From: a virus
Reading direction: 5' to 3' (one strand)
DNA: 22,393 bases
Virus record (IMG/VR): IMGVR_UViG_3300021964_000593
Span: 1 to 22,393 of that record
The notes under the pieces were generated by a model, which was given only the letters and a program-made list of their open reading frames with translations, did no database searches and was not told the origin of the DNA. Positions within the stretch are counted from its first letter, which is position 1. Each line of letters begins with the position of its first letter. A program made the translations under genes and the position numbers. Positions 15,711-20,365 of this stretch are shown piece after piece.

Positions 15711-15781
15711 TACTCTTTGACAATTGTATACTCTACTTCTAATTCTAAAAGTGCGCTATTGTTTTGAACATATCCTACCAT
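15710..15781 (-). CDS. 23-aa micro-ORF coupling virion and lysis genes
   Basis: A 23-codon ORF (MVGYVQNNSALLELEVEYTI plus VKE) starts inside the last codons of the 87-aa virion gene and ends in a TAATG overlap with the 53-aa membrane protein. It fills the gap exactly, which favours real translation, perhaps mainly for coupling. The peptide is too short for a functional call. Confidence 0.4.
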   Translation of the reverse strand: MVGYVQNNSALLELEVEYTIVKE

Positions 15782-16038
15782 AGGGCTACTATTTCTCCTG
15801 CAGTTGTTCCTGTATTATAAACTTGAACTACGTTTACAGGGAAAAACTGTCCTGCATAACATCCAACAAATATTACATCGTCACCGCCTGCGGTTTGAAC
15901 TCTTACGTTTCCTGGTAAACCTATGTATAAAGCACAACCATTATTTATCCCATCAGGATTCGATACGTTTGGTATCAAATCTGTATCGCTGGGAGTTACT
16001 ACTGCCGCTCTATTAGCTGTTAATTTTGTATATGCCAT
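15775..16038 (-). CDS. Small virion-type beta protein, 87 aa
   Basis: This 87-aa protein has alternating beta strands and ends VQVYNTGTTAGEIVALW. The order SDTDLIPN, GCALYIG, GNVRVQTAGGDDVIFVGC, FFPVNVVQVY and TGTTAGEIVALW matches a small protein family I recall from many marine phages, where it is usually considered a virion component such as decoration or tail-surface protein. There is no signal peptide. It lies three nt after the 51-aa gene and before the lysis block. The exact site in the virion is unknown. Confidence 0.75.
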   Translation of the reverse strand: MAYTKLTANRAAVVTPSDTDLIPNVSNPDGINNGCALYIGLPGNVRVQTAGGDDVIFVGCYAGQFFPVNVVQVYNTGTTAGEIVALW

Positions 16039-16041
16039 TTT

Positions 16042-16197
16042 CTATTTGGTATAAGGGAATTTTCTATTCAAACTGTCTCTGCGCTCTTTGCAGCCACAAG
16101 GTTTCCCTGTTACCTTGCTTACAGTATCAACCACTTTTTTTATTCCAGTGACTGTTGTTACTTTTTCTATTGTATCTCCTAAGCCTCTTGATTTCAT
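16042..16197 (-). CDS. Small conserved phage protein with CGCxxRR motif, 51 aa
   Basis: This 51-aa gene starts at an ATG overlapping the upstream stop as ATGA (16194-16197). The product begins MKSRGLGDTIEKVTTVTGIK and has the motif KPCGCKERRDSLNRKFPY near the end. I recall this ending (CGCxxRxxxLNxxFPY) in small hypothetical proteins of Bacteroidota phages. The two cysteines could bind metal with a partner. Function is unknown. Confidence 0.7.
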   Translation of the reverse strand: MKSRGLGDTIEKVTTVTGIKKVVDTVSKVTGKPCGCKERRDSLNRKFPYTK

Positions 16198-16337
16198 TTC
16201 TTACAAGTACATAATTTATTTGGACACTTTTCAATATCTTTAAAACTAATTGCTTGCATCCATGAATTCCATGTGCACTGAAACTTACACCAAACGGATT
16301 GAATCCACAATCCTAGTTTTACAAAAGCTTTTCCCAT
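16194..16337 (-). CDS. Small Trp/Cys-rich protein, 47 aa
   Basis: Translation of the gap after the 71-aa gene gives 47 residues: MGKAFVKLGLWIQSVWCKFQ, then CTWNSWMQAISFKDIEKC, ending KLCTCKK. It has five cysteines and four tryptophans in 47 residues. The final CPNKLCTC could bind zinc. It starts two nt after the stop of the gene before and overlaps the next as ATGA, so it fits the coupled chain. Function is unknown. Confidence 0.6.
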   Translation of the reverse strand: MGKAFVKLGLWIQSVWCKFQCTWNSWMQAISFKDIEKCPNKLCTCKK

Positions 16338-16339
16338 AA

Positions 16340-16555
16340 TTATTTTTTAATTGTAGCTGCTAAATGAGCGTGAACCTTTCCGTCCTTAATACACTTGTGC
16401 TCGTAGCTCATACTATGGTCACCACCATAAGCGTGGCCATAATCTTTTTTAGACATTGCCTTTGATTCGTCACGTCTGCTTTTTAAAGACTGAGGCTTCT
16501 TACCATGCTTTGCTCCTAATGACTCATCGAGTCTTGAATTATATCCTTGTTTCAT
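16340..16555 (-). CDS. Small basic His/Lys-rich protein, 71 aa
   Basis: This 71-aa protein is basic and rich in Lys, His and Ser (LGAKHGKKPQSLKSRRDESK, then YGHAYGGDHSMSYEHKC). It has no hydrophobic segment. It is the first gene after its own -7 box at 16578-16585 and begins a chain of coupled small genes leading to the lysis block. It is one of a cluster of lysine-rich small proteins here and could be a DNA- or virion-binding accessory protein. No known family is recognised with certainty. Confidence 0.7.
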   Translation of the reverse strand: MKQGYNSRLDESLGAKHGKKPQSLKSRRDESKAMSKKDYGHAYGGDHSMSYEHKCIKDGKVHAHLAATIKK

Positions 16556-16577
16556 TTTTATGTTTTTGTGTCTGGTA

Positions 16578-16585
16578 CAAAGATA
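16578..16585 (-). promoter_or_regulatory. Bacteroidota -7 box within the small-protein cluster
   Basis: The minus strand reads TATCTTTG, a perfect TAnnTTTG, 23 nt before the ATG at 16555 in the 30-nt gap between two small basic genes. It would give the lysis-side genes their own transcript. No -33 element is evident. Confidence 0.6.
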
Positions 16586-16876
16586 CTAATATTTTCCTTT
16601 ACGAGTTTTTGGGGAAGACTTTGTTGAACCGCCTTTCCCAGCCCATAAATTTTTACATGCCCAATAGCGTGCAGTTAGCTTTGATGTAGCTGTACTGCAC
16701 TTGTGGCGTGCTTTAAAACTTTTCCTAGCGGCTGCCGAATAATTGTGTCCATAACCTTTTGCGCCAAAGTGAATTAGCTTTTCTTTTCCACCCTCACATG
16801 CTTTTACCATACGCTTTTTCCCTGCCCTATCTGATGGACGAGGTTTGTTACAAGCCATTTTACTTTTATCTGCCAT
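16586..16876 (-). CDS. Cys/Lys-rich basic phage protein, 96 aa
   Basis: This 96-aa protein is strongly basic: 26 Lys/Arg against 4 Asp/Glu. It has four spaced cysteines (C9, C27, C60, C73). The middle, LIHFGAKGYGHNYSAAARKS, then FKARHKCSTATSKLTARYWA, belongs to a type I recall from marine phages, including cyanophages, and perhaps large viruses, always as a protein of unknown function. The four cysteines and the histidines could hold zinc. The charge suggests nucleic-acid binding, possibly packaging with virion DNA, but this is not shown. It lies one nt after the 110-aa membrane protein. Confidence 0.8.
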   Translation of the reverse strand: MADKSKMACNKPRPSDRAGKKRMVKACEGGKEKLIHFGAKGYGHNYSAAARKSFKARHKCSTATSKLTARYWACKNLWAGKGGSTKSSPKTRKGKY

Positions 16877-16877
16877 A

Positions 16878-17210
16878 TTATTCGTTTACACAAGCCTCTA
16901 GCTCTTTTACTTTTAATTTAAGCGCATCAACATCGCTGACAACTTTTTCTTGATATTTCTCTAAATATATTAATCTCATGTTTTGCTCCGCATCATCAGG
17001 TAAAGAGCCTAGTTCACCTCTTGGCCACTTTACTCTAAACTCAGAGTTCATTTCAAGCTCAGATTCCATTCTCATCAGATTTATATTCATCTGTTGAATT
17101 TCAGCAATCAACGTAAAATAAACCGCTGCTATCGACAATAATCCTGTGCAAATAGCAATTATGGTTTTAACATTTACGTTAAACTTTGTATCTTCACTAA
17201 GTTCTGCCAT
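16878..17210 (-). CDS. Membrane-anchored coiled-coil protein, possible spanin-like
   Basis: This 110-aa protein has one N-terminal TM segment (about 16-36, TIIAICTGLLSIAAVYFTLI) after a short acidic cytoplasmic tail. A helical outer part follows, and the C-terminal 35 residues form a coiled coil (YLEKYQEKVVSDVDALKLKV). The segment FRVKWPRGELGSLPDDAEQN is one I recall from similar proteins of marine phages. One TM followed by a periplasmic coiled coil is the layout of an inner-membrane spanin (Rz type), and the lysis genes lie about 1.2 kb downstream. I see no matching outer-membrane lipoprotein with a lipobox, so the spanin role stays a suggestion. A membrane tether for virion assembly is an alternative. 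Confidence 0.75.
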   Translation of the reverse strand: MAELSEDTKFNVNVKTIIAICTGLLSIAAVYFTLIAEIQQMNINLMRMESELEMNSEFRVKWPRGELGSLPDDAEQNMRLIYLEKYQEKVVSDVDALKLKVKELEACVNE

Positions 17211-17211
17211 G

Positions 17212-17454
17212 CTATGCGTTTCTTACTCTTGCCGCTGATGTATTAGCAACAAATTGTTTTCCTTTCTTCCCAGCCTGCTTTTTCTTTCTAGCTGTTGCGG
17301 CTAATTGTCTTTTTGATAAACTACGAGCTTTAGCCAATGGCAAACATCGGTCTGGATTCTTTTTATCCTTAGAAGTTCCGCATGGTCCTTTTATCTTACC
17401 ATCAGTTCCTATTCTAACCCATTTCTCGTCTCGCCATTTTTTAAGTTCGCCCAT
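17212..17454 (-). CDS. Lysine/arginine-rich basic phage protein, 80 aa
   Basis: This 80-aa protein has 24 Lys/Arg and 6 Asp/Glu. The N-terminal half carries the pattern KWVRIGTDGKIKGPCGTSK, then NPDRCLPLAKA. The C-terminal half is a basic tail (ARSLSKRQLAATARKKKQAG, then KKGKQ). I recall this arrangement, a short W-I-G...PCG...C.PLAKA domain followed by an A/K-rich tail, from phage and large-virus proteins of unknown function. Two cysteines might pair or bind metal. It ends one nt before the 110-aa gene. DNA binding is suggested by charge only. Confidence 0.78.
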   Translation of the reverse strand: MGELKKWRDEKWVRIGTDGKIKGPCGTSKDKKNPDRCLPLAKARSLSKRQLAATARKKKQAGKKGKQFVANTSAARVRNA

Positions 17455-17460
17455 TATTTT

Positions 17461-17673
17461 TTACATTTGAGTGTCACCTGTAGAAGAAACGCCTGTATAC
17501 AATCCATCTTTTATGCCAACAGTTGGTATTTTTGTGGTACTTTTGCGTTTTTGTTTTGGCAAAATGTATCTTTTATATTCGTCACTTCTTTTGTCTAGTT
17601 TGTATTTTTTTCCATCCGAAGCCGTAACAACAACGTACCCCTTTCCATTTCTATCTTTTCCTAGCTTACTCAT
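17461..17673 (-). CDS. Small basic protein, 70 aa
   Basis: This 70-aa protein starts MSKLGKDRNGKGYVVVTASD and continues GKKYKLDKRSDEYKRYILPK, so it has a short beta hairpin followed by a basic region. The tail (TVGIKDGLYTGVSSTGDTQM) is uncharged. It overlaps the 23-aa lysine peptide upstream as ATGA. Function is unknown. It is part of the coupled series of basic small proteins. Confidence 0.7.
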   Translation of the reverse strand: MSKLGKDRNGKGYVVVTASDGKKYKLDKRSDEYKRYILPKQKRKSTTKIPTVGIKDGLYTGVSSTGDTQM

Positions 17674-17741
17674 TTCTTTTTCTTTTTATAGCTTGTCTTT
17701 GACTTAGGCTTAGCTTTTGCTTTAGTTTTTTTTCCGTACAT
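17670..17741 (-). CDS. 23-aa poly-basic peptide
   Basis: A 23-codon ORF encodes MYGKKTKAKAKPKSKTSYKK plus KKK, a peptide with 13 lysines and no acidic residue. It starts two nt after the stop of the 53-aa gene and ends in an ATGA overlap with the 70-aa gene. The exact fit in the chain supports translation. The composition resembles a histone-tail or protamine-like peptide, but function is unknown. Confidence 0.5.
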   Translation of the reverse strand: MYGKKTKAKAKPKSKTSYKKKKK

Positions 17742-17743
17742 AA

Positions 17744-17905
17744 TTATTTCTTTTTAGCACCCTTAGCGTAATTAGGGTCTTTACAATATTTACTTGCAGC
17801 CATATTCGCATACGCAGACGGATATTTATCAAAGGTTCTTTTTGCCCAAGCTATTCCTGCTGCGCAAATCTTATTACCTTTTCTTTTAGTTGCTTTTTTT
17901 GCCAT
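17744..17905 (-). CDS. Conserved small phage protein (CAAGIAWAKR type), 53 aa
   Basis: This 53-aa protein starts MAKKATKRKGNKICAAGIAW and continues AKRTFDKYPSAYANMAASKY, then CKDPNYAKG. I recall this sequence type as a short, widely spread protein of marine phages. It has two cysteines (C14, C41) and is basic. It overlaps the end of the 81-aa gene upstream by 20 nt and is followed closely by the 23-aa lysine peptide. No function is known to me. Confidence 0.75.
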   Translation of the reverse strand: MAKKATKRKGNKICAAGIAWAKRTFDKYPSAYANMAASKYCKDPNYAKGAKKK

Positions 17906-18131
17906 CAGTAATAGTTATTTTCTTTTCTCCTGTAGCAACCTCTTTAACTGTTTTAGCGGCATCACCAACATCACTGGCAACTTTTTTTACTTTGCCTTTA
18001 ATTTTATCTCTAAGGTCTCTAATGCGTTGTTGCTTACAAGCTTTCAACCTTTCTTTTTCCATTGAGCCTAGCTCACTTCTCTTTTTCCCTGGGTATAGTT
18101 CTTCTATACAAGATTTTTTCATTTCTGCCAT
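17886..18131 (-). CDS. Basic helical small protein, 81 aa
   Basis: This 81-aa protein is mainly charged helix: EELYPGKKRSELGSMEKERL, then KACKQQRIRDLRDKIKGKVK, then an amphipathic stretch (SDVGDAAKTVKEVATGEKK). There are two cysteines and no TM segment. It starts in a TAATG overlap with the 194-aa fibre-like gene. The repeated K/A/V pattern in residues 45-70 is similar to LEA-like or internal head proteins, but this is weak. Function is unknown. Confidence 0.7.
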   Translation of the reverse strand: MAEMKKSCIEELYPGKKRSELGSMEKERLKACKQQRIRDLRDKIKGKVKKVASDVGDAAKTVKEVATGEKKITITDGKKSN

Positions 18132-18715
18132 TATATTGTTTGTATTGCGATTGACATTTCAACTTCAGCGTCACTAGATAATATTGAACCTATTTCAACT
18201 CCAGATACATTTATAATGTCACCTGCAGACAAAGTAAATTCAGTTGTGCTTGTTTTAAAAGGATAACCCCCATTATCTGAACCATCAAATACTAATCCTG
18301 TAAAATCTCCAACAAAATCATAATTAGCTGAATCAGTTGTCTTCCCTGAATTATTATTCATCTTGTAGAGTTTTACCTGCCAACTATTTCCAGCTGATAT
18401 AACAGCCGAGTCTGCAGAAATCCACTTTATAGATGCACCTACAATCTTACAATTAAAAGGAATTGCAAGTACTGATGAATGGTCGCTTAATGGAAGAGCT
18501 TGAATCCCAAATTCTAAAGTGTCCCCAAAAATTCCAGGGTCACCACCAAATACATTATGAAATGTTCCTGTTACAATAGACTTTGGAGGAACTATTTCTG
18601 GAAGTAAATCGTCTGGAGATATTTGTATATTCTCTAGACCTGTGTACCCCACTAGGTAATCAACTTGACTAGGGTCTGTTTTTATTTCAAATTGTGAAAA
18701 TTTTTTATTTGCCAT
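18131..18715 (-). CDS. Fibre-like virion protein, 194 aa
   Basis: This 194-aa beta-rich protein is probably a small receptor-binding or tail-surface protein. Its first 40 residues (KFSQFEIKTDPSQVDYLVGY, then ISPDDLL) resemble the start of the 1072-aa fibre (GDYLIG, then FTLGDIANFI), so both may use the same kind of virion anchor. The rest (about 45-194) alternates strands with Asn, Ser and Gly loops, as in a jelly-roll tip domain (SWQVKLYKMNNNSGKTTDSA, then LSAGDIINVSGVEIGSIL). There is no catalytic motif. It lies 17 nt after the 54-aa gene. A decoration protein is the main alternative. Confidence 0.75.
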   Translation of the reverse strand: MANKKFSQFEIKTDPSQVDYLVGYTGLENIQISPDDLLPEIVPPKSIVTGTFHNVFGGDPGIFGDTLEFGIQALPLSDHSSVLAIPFNCKIVGASIKWISADSAVISAGNSWQVKLYKMNNNSGKTTDSANYDFVGDFTGLVFDGSDNGGYPFKTSTTEFTLSAGDIINVSGVEIGSILSSDAEVEMSIAIQTI

Positions 18716-18732
18716 TTTAAATTATTTTATTT

Positions 18733-18897
18733 TTAAGGTGCTACGCACAATTCAGGAAACATTCTGCTGTCTCCAATAACTAACTCTTGTTCGCAGAACT
18801 CATCGAGCTCTGTAATTATAAAACATATATCTGGTATGTCTTCGTTTCTTTTGTCTTGAAATGGTATGCCATTTCCATTACCTATAGCTGTTCCCAT
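18733..18897 (-). CDS. Small acidic protein, 54 aa
   Basis: This gene was found by translating the gap between two listed genes. The product starts MGTAIGNGNGIPFQDKRNED, then reads IPDICFIITELDEFCEQELV and ends MFPELCVAP. It is acidic, unlike its basic neighbours, and has three cysteines. Its ATG overlaps the upstream stop as TAATG, which supports it as a real gene. Function is unknown. Confidence 0.6.
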   Translation of the reverse strand: MGTAIGNGNGIPFQDKRNEDIPDICFIITELDEFCEQELVIGDSRMFPELCVAP

Positions 18898-19124
18898 TAT
18901 GCGTTTTTACTTGCTCTTCTATGTTCACCAAAACTCCTCATGCCTCTAAGCTTAGTAGCAGCAACAGTTGTTCCGCTTGAATTAGAAGATTTTGATTTCT
19001 TCTTTTCTTTATCAAGGGATGCTTGTAAGCTCTTAATTTTTTGTATTGCTGCATTTCTAAAGTTGATGTTGTTATTATCATCTTTAGATTTGTCTTCTTC
19101 TTTAGGTTTAGTTTTGTCTGACAT
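18897..19124 (-). CDS. Low-complexity charged small protein, 75 aa
   Basis: This 75-aa protein is hydrophilic and of low complexity: an acidic/lysine stretch (TKPKEEDKSKDDNNN), a short helix (FRNAAIQKIKSLQASLDKEK), Ser-rich linkers and a basic end (LRGMRSFGEHRRASKNA). It is the first minus-strand gene after the divergent promoter region at 19125-19163 and so heads the small-protein transcript. It may be disordered and bind nucleic acid or a virion part. Nothing proves this. Confidence 0.7.
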   Translation of the reverse strand: MSDKTKPKEEDKSKDDNNNINFRNAAIQKIKSLQASLDKEKKKSKSSNSSGTTVAATKLRGMRSFGEHRRASKNA

Positions 19125-19131
19125 AATTTAT

Positions 19132-19139
19132 TATCTTTG
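19132..19139 (+). promoter_or_regulatory. -7 box for the winged-helix/SET transcript
   Basis: The plus strand reads TATCTTTG (TAnnTTTG) 25 nt before the ATG at 19164. A TTTG at 19113-19116 is a possible -33 element, but the spacing (15 nt) is shorter than the usual 17-23. The box shares the CTTTG-TTG-CAAAG palindrome with the opposing promoter. Confidence 0.6.
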
Positions 19140-19147
19140 TTGCAAAG
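19135..19147. promoter_or_regulatory. Palindromic candidate operator CTTTG-TTG-CAAAG
   Basis: An inverted repeat of 5 bp arms with a 3-nt spacer is formed by the ends of the two opposed -7 boxes. It sits in the 39-nt gap between divergent genes, one of which probably encodes a winged-helix protein. Symmetry could come only from the two boxes, so an operator role is a hypothesis. Confidence 0.35.
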
Positions 19148-19150
19148 TTA
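19143..19150 (-). promoter_or_regulatory. -7 box for the minus-strand small-protein transcript
   Basis: The minus strand reads TAACTTTG (TAnnTTTG) 19 nt before the ATG at 19124. It lies 3 nt from the plus-strand box, so the predicted start sites cross and the two promoters cannot both be occupied. No -33 element is seen. Confidence 0.6.
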
Positions 19151-19163
19151 CAAAATTTAATTT

Positions 19164-19601
19164 ATGTCTATTCGAGGGTCTGACTACCTGAAATATTGGA
19201 GGGTTATTAGATATTTTATAAAAGCTAAGTACGGATTATCACAAGCCGATTTAGACATGCTGCTCTTTCTTTATTCTGAAGATTACTTCTCTAAAGATAA
19301 GTTCAGTGAGTTTGATGAACTACTATCGTGGGACGTTAATAGATTTGATAGACTACTTAGAGATGGATGGATTGAAGTATTTAGAAAAGGGACTAGAAAT
19401 AGAAAAGGAATATATCAGTTATCATACAAAACTGAAAGAGTTATAAGTGGAATATATAAAAAACTAGAGGGTAAAGAGATTCCTACCAGTACATCATTTA
19501 ACCCCATGTTCGCCAAGAACGTGTCATACACCGACAAGGTGTATCGAAATTTTATAATTCAAATTAACAAAGAGATTCGTGATGCAAAAAAAGAACTTTG
19601 A
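19164..19601 (+). CDS. Putative winged-helix DNA-binding protein, 145 aa
   Basis: This 145-aa plus-strand protein looks like a winged-helix regulator. After a basic helix (LKYWRVIRYFIKAKYGLSQA), residues about 25-60 (DLDMLLFLYSEDYFSKDKFS) and 53-66 (DVNRFDRLLRDGWI) fit the three helices, and EVFRKGTRNRKGIYQLSYKT (about 67-86) fits the beta-hairpin wing, in the order seen in MarR-like proteins. The C-terminus is basic and helical. It is divergent from the minus-strand small-protein genes over a shared promoter region with a palindrome, a typical setting for a regulator of that site. It overlaps the SET gene by 20 nt, so the two are made together. A virion role cannot be excluded. Confidence 0.75.
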   Translation: MSIRGSDYLKYWRVIRYFIKAKYGLSQADLDMLLFLYSEDYFSKDKFSEFDELLSWDVNRFDRLLRDGWIEVFRKGTRNRKGIYQLSYKTERVISGIYKKLEGKEIPTSTSFNPMFAKNVSYTDKVYRNFIIQINKEIRDAKKEL

Positions 19602-19962
19602 TATTCAATATGTTCTTGACAAACTAAATCTAACTCTAGAAGAATTAGATGCGCTATCAGACACTGGACCTGTCATAGATGTTAAATCATATCTTGCGGA
19701 GCGTAGAAAATCAAACATACATGGCTATGGAATGTTTGCTAAACGTAAAATTTTAAAAAATGCTTTTATTGGAATGGCCTCGATTGATAATACCTACAAA
19801 ACGTATCTAGGTAGATACACTAATCATTCAGCCAATCCGAATATAGCTTTTCTATATAATCAATCAAATGATTTATTAGTAAAGGCCCTACAAGACATAG
19901 AAGCAGGAGAAGAATTATTTTTAGACTATACATCACATTTTCTTAATCCACAGTATTTATAA
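19582..19962 (+). CDS. Minimal SET-domain protein, putative lysine methyltransferase
   Basis: This 126-aa protein has the SET-domain marks in order: IHGYGMFA (46-53), the cofactor-site motif NHSANPN (81-87), and GEELFLDY (109-116) with the final Tyr in place. SET enzymes move a methyl group from S-adenosylmethionine to protein lysine. The SET part is only about 85 residues. The stretch between the first strands and NHS is near 14 residues, so the usual I-SET insert is missing, and there is no pre-SET or post-SET zinc domain. It is close in total size to viral vSET (119 aa). I prefer ATG 19582 over GTG 19579. It overlaps the winged-helix gene by 20 nt and meets groES tail to tail with a 6-nt overlap. 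The substrate is unknown; host or phage chaperonin, polymerase and DNA-binding proteins are candidates. Loss of enzyme activity is possible. Confidence 0.75.
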   Translation: MQKKNFDIQYVLDKLNLTLEELDALSDTGPVIDVKSYLAERRKSNIHGYGMFAKRKILKNAFIGMASIDNTYKTYLGRYTNHSANPNIAFLYNQSNDLLVKALQDIEAGEELFLDYTSHFLNPQYL

Positions 19963-20214
19963 TACTACAACTACATCTCTTTCCTGAATTACAGTAAACT
20001 TTTCGTTTTCTATAAGCATTGTGTATCCTTGACGCTTGTCATAGTAGATAACATCGCCTTTGTTTATGACCTCAACATTAGTTCCTGGCTCAATCACCTT
20101 ACCTTTGCTGTATCTGAACTGAGACGTGTCTTCAGAAGATAACAATAATCCTGATGAGGTTTTAACCTCTTCATTAATTACTTCAATTAAAATATTTTTT
20201 CCTATTAACTTCAT
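19957..20214 (-). CDS. groES: Phage GroES co-chaperonin lacking the roof hairpin
   Basis: This 85-aa protein is the lid of the GroEL cage. The order fits GroES: first strand KLIGKNILIEVI, mobile loop (about 15-34) with the hydrophobic tripeptide L23-L24-L25 where E. coli has IVL, then SKGKVIEPG, NKGDVIYYD and a closing strand to DVVVVL. E. coli GroES has 97 residues. The missing part is mainly the roof hairpin between VLAVG and VKVGD, replaced here by a few residues. T4 gp31 also lacks this roof, which enlarges the cage for the capsid protein. The ATG overlaps the stop of the zinc-ribbon gene as ATGA, so it is translated with groEL. The order groEL then groES is the reverse of the normal bacterial operon. 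Confidence 0.88.
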   Translation of the reverse strand: MKLIGKNILIEVINEEVKTSSGLLLSSEDTSQFRYSKGKVIEPGTNVEVINKGDVIYYDKRQGYTMLIENEKFTVIQERDVVVVL

Positions 20215-20363
20215 AGTCTTGTATATATATAAACATCTTCTACATCACACTTATTGTTACTACAAGTGTAATTACCTACTATTCCATCTCCATCAACTCC
20301 ATAGTCTTCATAGCTATGGTCACCTCCCCAGATTAAATTTGAATTACAATTAGGACATTTCAT
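20211..20363 (-). CDS. 50-aa zinc-ribbon protein between groEL and groES
   Basis: This gene was found by translating the gap. It starts two nt after the groEL stop and overlaps groES as ATGA, so it is part of the operon. The product, MKCPNCNSNLIWGGDHSYED and on to NYTCSNNKCD, has four cysteines as C3-x2-C6 and C34-x4-C39, a zinc-ribbon layout with two knuckles about 27 residues apart. Between them lies an acidic, glycine-rich loop. Small zinc ribbons commonly bind nucleic acid or protein. A role as chaperonin adaptor or regulator is suggested only by position. The spacing and coupling make it very likely a real gene. Confidence 0.75.
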   Translation of the reverse strand: MKCPNCNSNLIWGGDHSYEDYGVDGDGIVGNYTCSNNKCDVEDVYIYTRL

Positions 20364-20365
20364 AT

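Noticed and set aside
17890-18177. Plus-strand 95-codon hydrophobic frame
   Set aside because: It is antisense to a lysine-rich gene; the complement of Lys codons gives Phe and Leu, so the apparent membrane segments are an artefact.
18787-19191. Plus-strand 134-codon frame with hydrophobic stretches
   Set aside because: It covers two supported minus genes and the divergent promoter gap, and overlaps the winged-helix gene start.
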